From an uncultured Paracoccaceae bacterium (GTDB taxonomy: Bacteria; Pseudomonadota; Alphaproteobacteria; Rhodobacterales; Rhodobacteraceae), in contig CAJJBH010000041.1 of NCBI GenBank assembly GCA_905182355.1, positions 1-64,000 of the forward strand: DNA of 64,000 bases, given 5' to 3'. Numbering within the stretch: the stretch's first letter is position 1; every line of letters begins with the position of its first letter. Below the pieces are notes generated by a model that saw only the letters and a program-made list of their open reading frames with translations, was not told where the DNA came from and searched no databases. A program made the position numbers and the translations under genes. Positions 1 through 8,852 of the stretch are shown here, in pieces.

Positions 1-818
1 TGAACCGTTTGGCGCATCACGCACGTTCCGCATGTTGGCCGTGAATGACGACTGCTGCTGCATTATAAGTTTCGTAGCACCTATTAGCCAGAAAGGAGCT
101 AACAAACCCCCGCGAGTTTAAAGCTGGCACTGGCCATGTGTAAATAACTTAGGCACCGCCAGTGGCCCCTGCAGGGGTCCAATAGGCGTCTTTAATCATG
201 ATAACGCACCCGATTTAGTGACCATCTTGTCATACCAAGAATTACACGCAGACAGATATTATCTGCGGAGCAAGGCTTTGATTGATCAAATAAATGTGCT
301 GGCTAGCACGGTGATGTACGGGTGGCACACGGTAGCAACAATACTGTTCCCTTAGATTGTCAGATTGTACCACTTGGGTGAACACCCTGAAAGCCAATGC
401 GCGGTGTCGGTAATAACTGAAGATGTCATATGCCTTGGCACACATTGGGCCACTTTCTAGCGTTGACATGCAAGATGACGTCGTAAACAAAAATGCTGGA
501 ATTGATAAGAATTACTAAAAAATAGGAATGGTGACATTCAGCAAACACTTATTTTTGTTGAATTAGTATTGAGAAAATCCCTTTTCTTGATGCAAGCACT
601 TGGTTTAGGCCCAAGCGCCTATGGCCTGGGGGCGAGCCTCTTAACCCGTACCACTTTTCATTTTAGTAAAATTTAAAACACTACCCTTGCGGGGGCGTTT
701 TCTTGTCCAAATACCGTTTCAATGCCACGCGGCACTTGCGCATGTTAGACCTGCCCAATAGAAGGACACAAATTTTCTGCCAGCGCCCACTTAGGCGCCT
801 TAATCCTATGGAGCAAAC
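1..818. other. Gene-poor left edge
   Basis: No coding sequence can be supported here. All frames are broken by stops within short distances, and the longest minus-strand frame (242-490) has no ribosome-binding site and no recognisable composition. A frame open from the left edge to 122 could be the end of something or chance. A weak hairpin-like CCCTTGCGGGGGCG followed by T-rich sequence sits near 680-705 and could terminate transcription entering from the left. The last part (about 720-818) must contain the promoter and leader of the trigger factor gene, but I cannot place -35/-10 boxes with confidence. Confidence 0.5.
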
Positions 819-2150
819 ATGCAGGTCACCGAGACACTTAACGACGGTCTAAAGCGCGCATATTCAATCACCGTGACCGCGGCCGAATTGGACGCGACAG
901 TAAACACGAAATTGGTTGAAGCGCAGCCAGAAGTCGAAATGAAGGGCTTCCGTAAGGGTAAAGTTCCTATGGCTCTGCTGAAAAAGCAGTTTGGCGAACG
1001 TCTGATGGGCGAAGCCATGCAAGAGTCCATCGACGGCGCGATGAACAAGCACTTTGAAGATTGTGGCGACCGCCCAGCGATGCAGCCTGACGTCAAAATG
1101 ACAAACGAAGACTGGAAAGCCGGCGATGACGTAAACGTCGACATGACATATGAAAAGCTTCCAGAAATTCCAGAAGTTGACCTAAGCGTCATCAAATTGG
1201 AAAAAATGGTTGTTAAGGCTGACGATGCAGCAGTTGACGAAGCTTTGGCCAACTTGGCTGAAACTGCGCAAGACTTTAAAGAACGCAAAGCCGGTTCAAA
1301 AGCCAAAGACGGTGACCAAGTTGTCATGCACTTTGTTGGTAAAGTGGACGGCGAAGCGTTTGAAGGTGGTTCTGCTGAAGATTACCCGCTGGTTTTGGGC
1401 TCAAACTCATTCATTCCAGGTTTTGAAGAGCAATTGGTTGGCGTAAAAGCTGGCGAAGAAAAAGCAGCGACTGTTTCTTTCCCGGATGATTACCAAGCCG
1501 AGCACCTAGCTGGCAAAGAAGCGATCTTTGACTGTACAATCGTTGAAGTCAAAGAGCCAGTGGCTGCCGAGATCAATGACGAGATGGCGAAGAAATTCGG
1601 TGCAGAAGATCTGGCCGCTTTGAAAACCCAAATCAGTGAACGTCTGGAAACTGAATATGACGGCGCTTCCCGCGCAATCATGAAGCGCGGTCTTTTGGAT
1701 GCGCTTGACGGTTTGGTGTCCTTCGATCTTCCACCTTCCTTGTTGACAGCTGAAGCGGGTCAAATCGCACATCAGCTATGGCACGAAGATAACCCAGAAG
1801 TTGAAGGCCACGATCACCCGGAAATCGAAACAACTGACGAGCACACAACGCTGGCGACACGCCGTGTGCGTCTAGGCCTGTTGTTGGCTGAATTGGGTCA
1901 AAAAGCGGAAGTCCTAGTGACAGACGCCGAAATGACACAAGCGATCATGACCCAAGCCCGCCAATACCCTGGTCAAGAGCGTGAGTTCTTTGAATTTGTT
2001 CAGAAAAACGAGCAAATGCAACAGCAGCTTCGCGCCCCATTGTTTGAGGACAAAGTTGTAGATCACGTATTTTCGTTGGTCACAGTGACAGACAAAGAAA
2101 TGTCTAAAGAAGACCTCCAAAAAGCGGTTGAAGCGCTAGAAGAAGAATAA
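819..2150 (+). CDS. tig: Trigger factor, ribosome-associated chaperone
   Basis: Cytosolic chaperone that docks at the ribosomal exit tunnel and shields nascent chains; its middle domain is an FKBP-type prolyl isomerase. The 443-residue product has the usual family length. The ribosome-docking signature GFRKGKVP is at residues 43-50, an FKBP-like domain follows (roughly 160-250) and a long helical, acidic C-terminal chaperone domain completes it. The ATG at 819 is preceded by GGAG at good spacing, better than the ATG a few codons upstream. The gene stands alone: its clpP/clpX neighbours, common in many bacteria, are absent here. A strong terminator follows at 2179-2213. Confidence 0.97.
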   Translation: MQVTETLNDGLKRAYSITVTAAELDATVNTKLVEAQPEVEMKGFRKGKVPMALLKKQFGERLMGEAMQESIDGAMNKHFEDCGDRPAMQPDVKMTNEDWKAGDDVNVDMTYEKLPEIPEVDLSVIKLEKMVVKADDAAVDEALANLAETAQDFKERKAGSKAKDGDQVVMHFVGKVDGEAFEGGSAEDYPLVLGSNSFIPGFEEQLVGVKAGEEKAATVSFPDDYQAEHLAGKEAIFDCTIVEVKEPVAAEINDEMAKKFGAEDLAALKTQISERLETEYDGASRAIMKRGLLDALDGLVSFDLPPSLLTAEAGQIAHQLWHEDNPEVEGHDHPEIETTDEHTTLATRRVRLGLLLAELGQKAEVLVTDAEMTQAIMTQARQYPGQEREFFEFVQKNEQMQQQLRAPLFEDKVVDHVFSLVTVTDKEMSKEDLQKAVEALEEE

Positions 2151-2178
2151 GCCTTTCGTTCCAAAAGGGACGTAGGGT

Positions 2179-2213
2179 AAGGGCCGCTTCTGTGATGGGA
2201 GCGGCCCTTTTTA
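2179..2213 (+). terminator. Rho-independent terminator of tig
   Basis: Perfect 10-bp stem AAGGGCCGCT / AGCGGCCCTT (2179-2188 with 2200-2209), 11-nt loop, then a T-run. The A/T flanks make it usable in both directions; the minus-strand small frame ending at 2214 stops right at its edge. Confidence 0.9.
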
Positions 2214-2312
2214 TTATTTACCCTTGCCGCCACCGGGGGGATTGTTACCACGACCGCCACCAGATGGATTTCCTGTGGTGCTAGGTGCGTTTGTTGGCGA
2301 ATTTACACTCAT
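2214..2312 (-). CDS. Possible 32-residue Gly/Pro/Asn-rich small protein
   Basis: An ATG at 2312 opens a 33-codon frame on the minus strand ending in TAA at 2214-2216, immediately before the shared terminator. The translated product is low-complexity, rich in Gly, Pro, Asn and Ser, with two glycine-triplet runs (GGGRG and GGGKG) and a basic C-terminus. The Shine-Dalgarno sequence is weak (AGAG about 6 nt upstream). The position, convergent with tig and sharing its terminator, fits a small independent gene, but the length is within what chance can give. I do not recognise a family and infer no function. Confidence 0.4.
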   Translation of the reverse strand: MSVNSPTNAPSTTGNPSGGGRGNNPPGGGKGK

Positions 2313-2398
2313 AATAATCTCTAACTCTTTCAAATTTCAATTTTTAGTAGTTTCCATTTGCCACATACCACTTTTGATTGCAGGGAGAGCAAAGAAAA

Positions 2399-3007
2399 AT
2401 GGATATTCCCTACCCAAAGTTCCCGACCCAACAGGGCTATATGACGGGCAAGACACAACACGCCTATATCGCGGCGGCGATTGAGAAGGGGTTGTTGCCT
2501 GCTGACGCGCGCCACAACGCGGCGATTGTGTCCCTGACCGCCCCATCTGACCCAGATACCCCAATCCAGTTCTGGCAGCTATTTTCAGTGCTGGGCGTGG
2601 ATGCGATTGTGGTCATTGTTCAAGATTTCTACGAACGGGTGTTCGCGGACGACGATTGGTTTGTCGCGCCTTTTGCCCGCATCGGCGGGGTCGAACATCA
2701 CACGGTCACGCAGGCCTCCATGTGGGCGGATACGATGGGCGGTGGTCCGTATTACCACGGGGCCGAATTCCGCCTTAGCTTTCACCACACCCACAACGCC
2801 ATGGCCGTGATGAACGATCGCGGCGCCGCGCGCTGGGTCGTGTTGATGAACGAAACGCTTGAGGCCTGCGCGGATCACATGACGGACGACCCACGTGTGC
2901 GGATCGCGATCAATACGTTCCTGACGCATTTTTTGGGGAAGTATGTGGTTGAATTTAGCCTTGGTGATCTGGGTGCGTTTGGAGAGGTGAATGGAGTTTT
3001 CGCGTAA
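2399..3007 (+). CDS. Truncated-hemoglobin-like globin
   Basis: A 202-residue protein whose C-terminal half resembles the 2-on-2 truncated globins: residues from about 50 (helix with FWQLFSVLGVD, then VIVQDFYERVF) through FARIGG and a histidine-rich FHHTHN segment followed by ARWVVLMNETL, the usual C-terminal globin helix. Such proteins bind heme and handle O2 or NO in the cytoplasm; which ligand here is unknown. The first 40 residues are an extension not seen in minimal globins. The start is ATG 2399 with GGAGAG about 10 nt upstream; a TTG further upstream (2378) lacks support. It stands alone between tig and a convergent TetR gene. Confidence 0.72.
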   Translation: MDIPYPKFPTQQGYMTGKTQHAYIAAAIEKGLLPADARHNAAIVSLTAPSDPDTPIQFWQLFSVLGVDAIVVIVQDFYERVFADDDWFVAPFARIGGVEHHTVTQASMWADTMGGGPYYHGAEFRLSFHHTHNAMAVMNDRGAARWVVLMNETLEACADHMTDDPRVRIAINTFLTHFLGKYVVEFSLGDLGAFGEVNGVFA

Positions 3008-3103
3008 ACCCTGGTATGAACTTTTGCGATGGGGCAAACGGCAGCAAAGAGCCCAATGTGATCGATGCTGCGGGACGCACGAATAATGGCTAAGCAGGTT
3101 TTA

Positions 3104-3676
3104 TCAAAGCCTGATCAAACCGTTTGCTATCTCTGCTGCGATTGCCTTGGCGTCAACACCCTCGCGTTCGGCGGATACCCTCAATCCCAAAAGATCAGAC
3201 TGATACCTGCGGGCAAGCACCTTAGGATCATGCGAAACATCAATGTCGCCCGCTGATTGAGCCTGCTGAAATAGTTCCGCAAAATGCGCCTCCATCTTCA
3301 ACAGATGCAGATTCGCTTCGTGCGCCAAGGGATGCTTGTGCGCGTGAAGTTCAAGAAGCGTCTTTGATAGCATGCATGCTTTGGCGGGGGCGGTATCGTT
3401 CTCGACGACCATCTTCGGGAAACGCTGAAGCGCTTTGATCGGGCCATGTTCTTGCGCCAACGCCTTTAGGCGCTCCCGCCCGTCAGTTGCGTATTTTTCC
3501 ATGGCGAGCTTGAACAGGGCCTCTTTAGAGCCGAATGCCGCATAAAAGCTGCCCGGCTTCATCTCCAATACAGCTTCAAGATCTTTCAGCGAAGTGCCTG
3601 CCCATCCGCGTTTCCAAAACAAATCGCGGGCGCGTTCGATCAGTTCATCTCGGTCATAATTAGGTTTACGTGGCAT
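3104..3676 (-). CDS. TetR/AcrR family transcriptional regulator
   Basis: A 190-residue repressor-type protein. The N-terminal TetR DNA-binding domain spans roughly residues 8-55, with the typical ARDLFWKRGWAGTSLKDL helix region and the GSFYAAFGSKEALF end of the recognition helix. The C-terminal ligand/dimer domain is family-variable. The start is ATG 3676, preceded by GGTGGG; an upstream ATG (3730) would fall inside the operator. It is divergent from the AhpD-like gene at 3777 with a perfect 18-bp palindrome in between, so it very probably represses itself and that neighbour. The inducing ligand is unknown. Confidence 0.92.
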   Translation of the reverse strand: MPRKPNYDRDELIERARDLFWKRGWAGTSLKDLEAVLEMKPGSFYAAFGSKEALFKLAMEKYATDGRERLKALAQEHGPIKALQRFPKMVVENDTAPAKACMLSKTLLELHAHKHPLAHEANLHLLKMEAHFAELFQQAQSAGDIDVSHDPKVLARRYQSDLLGLRVSAEREGVDAKAIAAEIANGLIRL

Positions 3677-3713
3677 TGACCCACCAATTCTTGAATGATA
3701 GCCCAATTGTATA

Positions 3714-3731
3714 CTTGAGTGATCACTCAAG
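3714..3731. promoter_or_regulatory. Palindromic operator, probable TetR site
   Basis: CTTGAGTGATCACTCAAG is a perfect 18-bp palindrome in the divergent intergenic region, 38 nt from the tetR start and 45 nt from the AhpD-like start. Its size and symmetry fit a TetR dimer, and it is placed to block both promoters. The regulator-site pairing is inferred from position. Confidence 0.8.
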
Positions 3732-3776
3732 AAAGCCTAAAAGCTACATATCGCAATTTTCAAAGGACGCCCCAAT

Positions 3777-4343
3777 ATGAATTTCCCTTCCCATGACATG
3801 GACACTGCTCCAGAAGCCTCCAAACCACTGTTGGAGAAGTCGCAAAAGGCAATGGGTCGCTTGCCCGGCTTACATAAAGTTCTGGCGGAAAGCCCACAGG
3901 CGTACGAGGCATATCAACTTCTTCACAAATTATTCACTGAAACAGATTTTGATGCCGACGAGCTGACTGTCGTGTGGCAAGCAATCAATGTTGAGAATTC
4001 ATGCCATTACTGCGTACCGGCTCACACAGGCATCGCAAAGATGATGAAGGTTTCGGACGATATCACGGACGCTCTACGCAATGAGACGCCGTTGCCAACG
4101 GCAAAGCTTGAGGCGCTGCGGTCGTTCACAATCCAGATGGTGCGCGAGCGCGGAAACGCCACTGATGCACAGTTGGAAAGCTTCTTTGCCGCCGGTTACA
4201 GCCATCGCGCAGTGTTAGATGTGATCTTGGGCATAGCCCAGAAAACGATGTCCAATTACATCAATCACGTGGCAGTAACGCCGGTTGATGAAGTGTTTCA
4301 GCCATTGTTATGGCAGCGTGGCGATACACCCCTCAAAGTTTGA
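3777..4343 (+). CDS. AhpD-like carboxymuconolactone decarboxylase family protein
   Basis: An all-helical 188-residue protein of the CMD/AhpD superfamily. The active-site pattern is clear: Glu73, Cys76, Cys79 and His83 in ENSCHYCVPAHTGIAK, the CxxC plus His of peroxidase-related AhpD-like enzymes, which reduce peroxides or act as redox relay partners in the cytoplasm. ATG 3777 follows AAAGGACG. It is the divergent partner of the TetR gene and shares its operator, suggesting induction by an electrophile, peroxide or xenobiotic. The physiological substrate cannot be told from sequence. Confidence 0.85.
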   Translation: MNFPSHDMDTAPEASKPLLEKSQKAMGRLPGLHKVLAESPQAYEAYQLLHKLFTETDFDADELTVVWQAINVENSCHYCVPAHTGIAKMMKVSDDITDALRNETPLPTAKLEALRSFTIQMVRERGNATDAQLESFFAAGYSHRAVLDVILGIAQKTMSNYINHVAVTPVDEVFQPLLWQRGDTPLKV

Positions 4344-4472
4344 TAAAATGAAGGCGCGCTTCACGTAAAGGTGGAACGCGCCCTCCTTTGCCGCAAGAGT
4401 TAACCGGAAATTCAAGTTAAGTTTGCCAATGACTGCAAAGTCTGCACAGCCAACTCCGAGCCCCCTCAAACT

Positions 4473-4507
4473 AAAAAAGGCCGCCCGATCACTCGGGCGG
4501 CCTTTTT
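4473..4507. terminator. Bidirectional terminator between AhpD-like gene and rplI
   Basis: Perfect 10-bp stem GGCCGCCCGA / TCGGGCGGCC (4479-4488 and 4493-4502), tetraloop TCAC, six A upstream and five T downstream. It can end transcription from the plus-strand AhpD-like gene and from the minus-strand ribosomal operon. Confidence 0.92.
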
Positions 4508-4531
4508 AATTCATGAAACCAATAACAAGAC

Positions 4532-5170
4532 TTAGGAAGCAGGCGCTTCTTCGGCGTCGTCCTCAGATGCTTTAGGCATACCCGCGCTGTCAGCCAGATC
4601 GTCGTCATCAGATGCCGCAGCACCGATGTCTTCGAACAACTCAGAGATTTCGAATTCTGCTGCTGCTTCTTCTTCAGCGGCCAATTCTAGGATCGATTTG
4701 CCTGCGGCTTGAAGTTCTGCTTCTTCGGCTGAACGAGCTACGTTCATCTCGATTGTGGCAGTGACTTCTGGGTGCAGAACAACCAAAACTTCGTGCAGAC
4801 CAAGGTATTTGATCGGGTTGATCAAAACGACTTGTTTACGGTCTACGGTGAAGCCTTCAGCTGTTGCAGCGTCGGATGCGTCACGTGTTGTGACGGAACC
4901 GTACAATGCACCAGCGTCGGAAGCGGAACGAATCACAACGAACTGTTGTCCGTCCAATTTCGCAGCCATTGCTTCAGCTTCGGTTTTTGTTTCAAGGTTC
5001 TGTGCTTCAAGCTGAACTTTACGCGCTTCAAAGCTTGCGATGTTTGCAACAGAAGCCGTTAGGCCTTTTTTCTGTGGCAGCAAGAAGTTGCGTGCAAAGC
5101 CTGGTTTGACGTCAACAACGTCGCCCATTTGGCCCAGCTTAGCGACACGTTCAAGAAGGATAACTTTCAT
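4532..5170 (-). CDS. rplI: 50S ribosomal protein L9
   Basis: Large-subunit protein that binds 23S rRNA through its N-terminal domain, joined to a second globular domain by a long helix. The L9 signature lies at residues 13-32 ([20 protein letters not shown]). At 212 residues it is about 60 longer than the usual L9: the extra part is an acidic, Ala/Asp/Glu-rich, probably disordered C-terminal tail, commonly seen in Rhodobacteraceae. AAGGAG precedes ATG 5170. Last gene of the rpsF-rpsR-rplI operon, 11 nt after rpsR, ended by the terminator at 4473-4507. Confidence 0.97.
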   Translation of the reverse strand: MKVILLERVAKLGQMGDVVDVKPGFARNFLLPQKKGLTASVANIASFEARKVQLEAQNLETKTEAEAMAAKLDGQQFVVIRSASDAGALYGSVTTRDASDAATAEGFTVDRKQVVLINPIKYLGLHEVLVVLHPEVTATIEMNVARSAEEAELQAAGKSILELAAEEEAAAEFEISELFEDIGAAASDDDDLADSAGMPKASEDDAEEAPAS

Positions 5171-5181
5171 TTCGGTTCTCC

Positions 5182-5409
5182 TTACTTAACAGCATATGGC
5201 AGTAGGGCGAGGAAGCGAGCGCGTTTGATGGCACGGGCCAATTCGCGTTGCTTTTTCGCAGATACTGCGGTGATACGGGAAGGTACAATTTTGCCACGCT
5301 CAGAGATGTAGCGTTGTAGCAAACGTGTGTCTTTATAGTCGATCGCTGGTGCATTGTCGCCCGAGAACGGGCAGACCTTGCGGCGACGGAAAAATGGTTT
5401 TGCAGCCAT
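5182..5409 (-). CDS. rpsR: 30S ribosomal protein S18
   Basis: Small-subunit protein that pairs with S6 on the platform of the 30S subunit. 75 residues, typical length, with the basic N-terminus [12 protein letters not shown], the conserved IDYKDTRLL segment and the basic C-terminal [10 protein letters not shown]. Middle gene of the rpsF-rpsR-rplI operon, 29 nt after rpsF and 11 nt before rplI. A spacing-appropriate AAAGGA lies upstream of ATG 5409. Confidence 0.97.
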   Translation of the reverse strand: MAAKPFFRRRKVCPFSGDNAPAIDYKDTRLLQRYISERGKIVPSRITAVSAKKQRELARAIKRARFLALLPYAVK

Positions 5410-5438
5410 GGGTTACGTCCTTTTTCTAAAGCTTAAGA

Positions 5439-5792
5439 TCAGCGGCGTTCACGGCGCTCTGGGCGCTCGTCACGTTTCTGCATTTGTACGGATGGCAGTT
5501 CTTTGTGCTCGTCCATTTTGATGGTCAAAACACGCATCACATCTTCATGCAGACCCATCAGGCGTTCCATCTCTTTGACGGCAGGCGCTGGTGCATCAGA
5601 ACGCAAAAAGGCGTAGTGGCCTTTGCGGTTCTTGTTGATCTTATAGGCCATAGTCTTGACGCCCCAATACTCGCTGTCCACGAGTTTACCTTCGTTGTCG
5701 GAAAGTACGGTGCCAAAGTGTTCGATCAAGGCTTCGGCTTGTGTATTAGACAAGTCTTGGCGCGCGATCATGACATGCTCATATAACGGCAT
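5439..5792 (-). CDS. rpsF: 30S ribosomal protein S6
   Basis: 30S platform protein that forms a heterodimer with S18. 117 residues beginning MPLYEHVMIARQDLS, with the WGVKTMAYKINKNRKGHY core and a charged Arg/Glu-rich tail. The frame is open for another 45 codons upstream, but ATG 5792 is the start: it has GGAGC at good spacing and matches the conserved S6 N-terminus. First gene of the operon; S6/S18 operons are often autoregulated by the S6:S18 complex through the leader, but I could not identify that RNA motif here. Confidence 0.97.
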   Translation of the reverse strand: MPLYEHVMIARQDLSNTQAEALIEHFGTVLSDNEGKLVDSEYWGVKTMAYKINKNRKGHYAFLRSDAPAPAVKEMERLMGLHEDVMRVLTIKMDEHKELPSVQMQKRDERPERRERR

Positions 5793-6160
5793 GTGTGCTC
5801 CATTTGTATCAAGGCGCATTTCAAAGGCGGGCCATATATTCCTTTGCGGGCCTGCCACGAGAGACTGCGCGGTTAAATAGTCGTGCAAAGGAAGTGCTGC
5901 ATATACATGGTTTTTGGGGTGGCGCAAGGGGGGGGCTTGGCTTGGCCGATATCATGACTGAGGCGAATGCTTGTGCTTGCATTGGCCTTGGCTGTTAAGG
6001 AGTAGATGGCAGTGTCTTAAGCTAAAATTTTCCACGCCAGCCACACAATAGACTGCAAGATGCCGCGTCTTTGACCATGAGTTGCCCAAATCTGGTCGCA
6101 TTGTTAGCCCTAATTGTTCCCAAGGCTCAACAAAGAGCAAAACGCACTGGGAGACAACTG
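5793..6160. other. Divergent intergenic region between rpsF and a membrane protein gene
   Basis: This 368-nt stretch holds the rpsF leader and promoter on the minus strand and the promoter of the gene at 6161. I see no convincing gene: frames here lack ribosome-binding sites and recognisable products. An eight-G run lies at about 5930-5937. Confidence 0.5.
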
Positions 6161-6664
6161 ATGACCGCTGTTACCGATTTTATGCAAGAGACCGCAACAC
6201 CGATTAACCCAGCCATGGCAAGCCGTGTTCAGACCTTGGATGGTGGGCGATTGATGGTGCGCGGTGGTCAAAGAGTGTTGGGTGCAGCCCTTATTCTTGC
6301 AGCTGTTGGCTTGTGGATCATGCCTGGGGCGGAATTTTCCAATGATGTTATGTTGATGAAGTTGGTTTTGTCCCTCACTGCAGCAAGTATCGGCATTATG
6401 CTGACACAGCAGGCCAAAACGCCACCTGCGCCAGAAGTCGAAATTGACACAGTGCGTCAGGAAATCCGTTTGGTGCGCCGCACTGGCAGGCAGCTAGAAT
6501 GCGTTGAAAAGTGCAAGTTTGTTGACCTTAATTGCGCCGAAGTTCACGGGTCTTATGTTACGCTTTGGGTTAAGGACAACGTGATGTTGGCTGAAGTTGC
6601 CATGACTAACCCACAGGTACGCCGCAGCCTGATGGCTGGCTTGGCCAATGCCGGCAAATTGTAA
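6161..6664 (+). CDS. Uncharacterised two-TM membrane protein
   Basis: A 167-residue protein with two hydrophobic segments (about residues 40-56, VLGAALILAAVGLWIM, and 67-85, LVLSLTAASIGIML) in the first half and a soluble C-terminal half with basic patches. The layout suggests an inner-membrane hairpin with a cytoplasmic C-terminal domain. ATG 6161 has GGGAGA 7 nt upstream; an earlier ATG (6071) lacks one. It stands alone, and the following YceI gene is 156 nt away. I do not recognise the family and assign no function. Confidence 0.75.
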   Translation: MTAVTDFMQETATPINPAMASRVQTLDGGRLMVRGGQRVLGAALILAAVGLWIMPGAEFSNDVMLMKLVLSLTAASIGIMLTQQAKTPPAPEVEIDTVRQEIRLVRRTGRQLECVEKCKFVDLNCAEVHGSYVTLWVKDNVMLAEVAMTNPQVRRSLMAGLANAGKL

Positions 6665-6820
6665 CATCCATCCCAACAAATCACTTGCCTGTTACTGAAC
6701 CGCCCATTTTCCATTTGTTCTGTTCATTAACGCGCACAAATTGTTGATTACTGCGCAGTTGTGCACAGTCCTGATTACACCCCATTATCGTTTATGTTTT
6801 CACAAACGGAGCTAAATGTT

Positions 6821-7387
6821 ATGAAATCTTTCTTCCTTGCGGCCGCATTGGCCAGCACAGCCACATTCGCCGCCGCCGACACATACGTTCTGGACGCAAG
6901 CCACAGCCAGGTTGTGTTTTCGTACAACCACCTTGGGTTCTCAACGACCTCCGGTATGTTCTCTGGGTTTGAGGGCGAAATTTCCTTTGACCAAGAAAAT
7001 GCTGCCAACTCATCCGTATCTGTATCCATGCCAGTGATGAGCATGTTCACAGGCTGGGAAAAGCGTGAAGGTCACTTTATGTCCGGTGATTTCTTTGGCG
7101 CTGCTGAGGGTGACATGATCACGTTTACATCCACGTCCATCGAAACCACGGGCGATACAACAGCTAAGATCACCGGCGATTTGACCATGAATGACGTTAC
7201 CAAATCTGTCGTTCTGGATGCCACGTTGAATAAGATGGGCACACACCCGCAAGCGCAAAAAGACTGGGCTGGTTTTGATGCCACAGCCAACTTGTTGCGG
7301 TCCGACTTTGGCTTGGGTGCATTTGCGCCATATGTAAGCGACGAAGTTGCCGTGACCATATCCATTGAAGCAATGAAAGCTGAATAA
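6821..7387 (+). CDS. Secreted YceI family protein
   Basis: A 188-residue YceI-like protein with an N-terminal Sec signal peptide (MKSFFLAAALASTATFAAA, probable cleavage after about residue 19). YceI domains form a lipocalin-like barrel that binds long isoprenoid-type lipids in the periplasm. Typical features are the start YVLDASHSQVVFSYNHLG, the KREGHFMSGDFF segment and the Asp/Phe-rich RSDFGLGAF stretch. ATG 6821 follows GGAG; an in-frame ATG 60 nt upstream would hide the signal peptide. It is convergent with a second YceI domain, fused to cytochrome b561, at 7489-8673. Confidence 0.92.
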   Translation: MKSFFLAAALASTATFAAADTYVLDASHSQVVFSYNHLGFSTTSGMFSGFEGEISFDQENAANSSVSVSMPVMSMFTGWEKREGHFMSGDFFGAAEGDMITFTSTSIETTGDTTAKITGDLTMNDVTKSVVLDATLNKMGTHPQAQKDWAGFDATANLLRSDFGLGAFAPYVSDEVAVTISIEAMKAE

Positions 7388-7410
7388 GCTTTTCAAGGTT
7401 AAATGAATTT

Positions 7411-7443
7411 GGGGCCGCCTATTATGTCAGGCGGCCCTTTTTT
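7411..7443 (+). terminator. Terminator after the secreted YceI gene
   Basis: Nine-bp stem GGGCCGCCT / AGGCGGCCC (7412-7420 and 7429-7437), 8-nt loop, then TTTTTT. Confidence 0.92.
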
Positions 7444-7456
7444 ATGTGCTGTGGCC

Positions 7457-7480
7457 ATGAGTATTTGGGGTCAAAAGAAG
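7457..7480 (+). repeat. Degenerate copy of a Rhodobacteraceae-type intergenic repeat
   Basis: The string ATGAGTATTTGGGGTCAAAAGAAG closely resembles the better copy GGAGTATTTTTGGCCAAAAGAAG near 17952-17974. Both lie just after gene ends. It is probably a worn copy of the same short interspersed sequence. Confidence 0.45.
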
Positions 7481-7488
7481 CTTTGGTG

Positions 7489-8673
7489 TCAGTTCTGTGT
7501 GGCCGTTAAGGTGATCTGAACCTTCACTGGAAATTTTAGACTGCTTTCGTCGGCCATGTTTTTTCCAATGTCAAAGTCCAGCCTGTTCAACTTTATCTCG
7601 GCCCGCATGGTTGTGACGTCGTCGGTTGTGGACAGATTGAAAGGCATTTCTATTGGCACGGTTTTGTCCCGAATTAGCAGCGTGCCTGTTGCCATATTTC
7701 CGTCGACGATTGGTGCAAGGTCTGCGGTGAACACAGCGGTGGGGAAGGTGGCTGTGTCAAAGAAGTCTGGCCCTAGTGCTTGCGACGTGACGGACCCAAG
7801 GGTGAGGGACCCAACTGCGATGGTCACTTCAGTAGAACCCATGCCAGTTGTTGGATTGTAGATGATAGAGGCGGTCCAATCTTCGAAGCTGCCTGTGACT
7901 GTGCTGCCGAACTGATCGATTGTTATTGCGATTTCGCCTGATGTCACAGTCCAGTCGGAGGCGACGTCTTCCAATGCAGCGCGATCTTGACCATCAGCGT
8001 GATCAAACACCCCGATGGCTGTTCCGATCATCAAAGCGGCGGCCCAGGCGACAAAGGCTGATGCAATGGGGAGGACAGCGTTGTGGTTGCCCGTGGTCTC
8101 TGGTGCGTTTGAGGCCCCGAACCACATGCGCCGCAGCGTCGCGTCTTTGTCGATAAAATGGTGTTTAAGTGCGCCTGCAACATGCAGCAGGATCGATGCG
8201 GCCAAAACCCGTTCGAATATGATGTGTAACCCTGCAAACAGGTCTGCGGTGCCTTCGCTTTTGGCGACAAATGGCAGATTTTGACCAAAGGGCCACCAAA
8301 TCGGCGCAAAGCCTGTGGTGGATGCGTGATGTATCCAACCCGTCAGCGGTACAAGCACAAGTGATCCATACAAGAGCCAGTGGATTGTTTCGGCCAGCCA
8401 GCTTTCGGCGCGCCGTTCAGGATGTAATCCGTTTGGTTTTGGCTGGCTCAATGCCCAACCGATCCGCGCCAGTGCAACAAAGAACATCGTCACGCCCAGT
8501 GTTTTGTGCATCGAGAACAACCAAGCCTTTAGCGCCAGTTGTTCGGACGTGTCATAGGCCATGCCGTTGGCGATGATCCCAAGTGCAATAAGCGTGATAA
8601 TCAACAGGGCTGTCAGCCAGTGAAAGGTTTTGGCGACGGCTCCATAGCTGTGGGCGGTATTACTGCGTGACAT
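7489..8673 (-). CDS. Cytochrome b561 - YceI fusion protein
   Basis: A 394-residue two-domain protein. Residues 1-180 form a four-helix cytochrome b561 (CybB-like) membrane domain with heme-ligand histidines in FHWLTALL, SMHKTLGV and later helices. A short segment with another hydrophobic helix (about 200-220) leads into a periplasmic YceI domain (about 240-390). The b561 part would move electrons across the inner membrane and the YceI part bind a lipid or quinone-like ligand. ATG 8673 follows AAAGGA. The gene faces the stand-alone YceI gene. b561-YceI fusions are, as far as I know, seen in other Alphaproteobacteria. The function is inferred from the domains. Confidence 0.9.
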   Translation of the reverse strand: MSRSNTAHSYGAVAKTFHWLTALLIITLIALGIIANGMAYDTSEQLALKAWLFSMHKTLGVTMFFVALARIGWALSQPKPNGLHPERRAESWLAETIHWLLYGSLVLVPLTGWIHHASTTGFAPIWWPFGQNLPFVAKSEGTADLFAGLHIIFERVLAASILLHVAGALKHHFIDKDATLRRMWFGASNAPETTGNHNAVLPIASAFVAWAAALMIGTAIGVFDHADGQDRAALEDVASDWTVTSGEIAITIDQFGSTVTGSFEDWTASIIYNPTTGMGSTEVTIAVGSLTLGSVTSQALGPDFFDTATFPTAVFTADLAPIVDGNMATGTLLIRDKTVPIEMPFNLSTTDDVTTMRAEIKLNRLDFDIGKNMADESSLKFPVKVQITLTATQN

Positions 8674-8852
8674 TATTAATCCTTTGTGGCCGCTTATCTT
8701 TGAATGGGTGACGCCTTTGCATTGAACATTATTCGATCACTTGTGCGCAAGCCCATGTCCTGCACACCCAACCTGCGTTTCTGTGTTGGCTTGTGCGGCA
8801 GGGGCTGGCCGTCTAGACCGATGTTAACACATATCAATGGGGAGCAGACCAT

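Noticed and set aside
242-490. 82-codon minus-strand frame in the left gene-poor region
   Set aside because: No ribosome-binding site, no recognisable domain and odd composition with many Cys/His/Ser; looks like a chance frame.
4354-4390. GGCGCG...CGCGCC hairpin after the AhpD-like gene as a terminator
   Set aside because: Short stem with a mismatch and no T-run; the strong terminator at 4473-4507 suffices.
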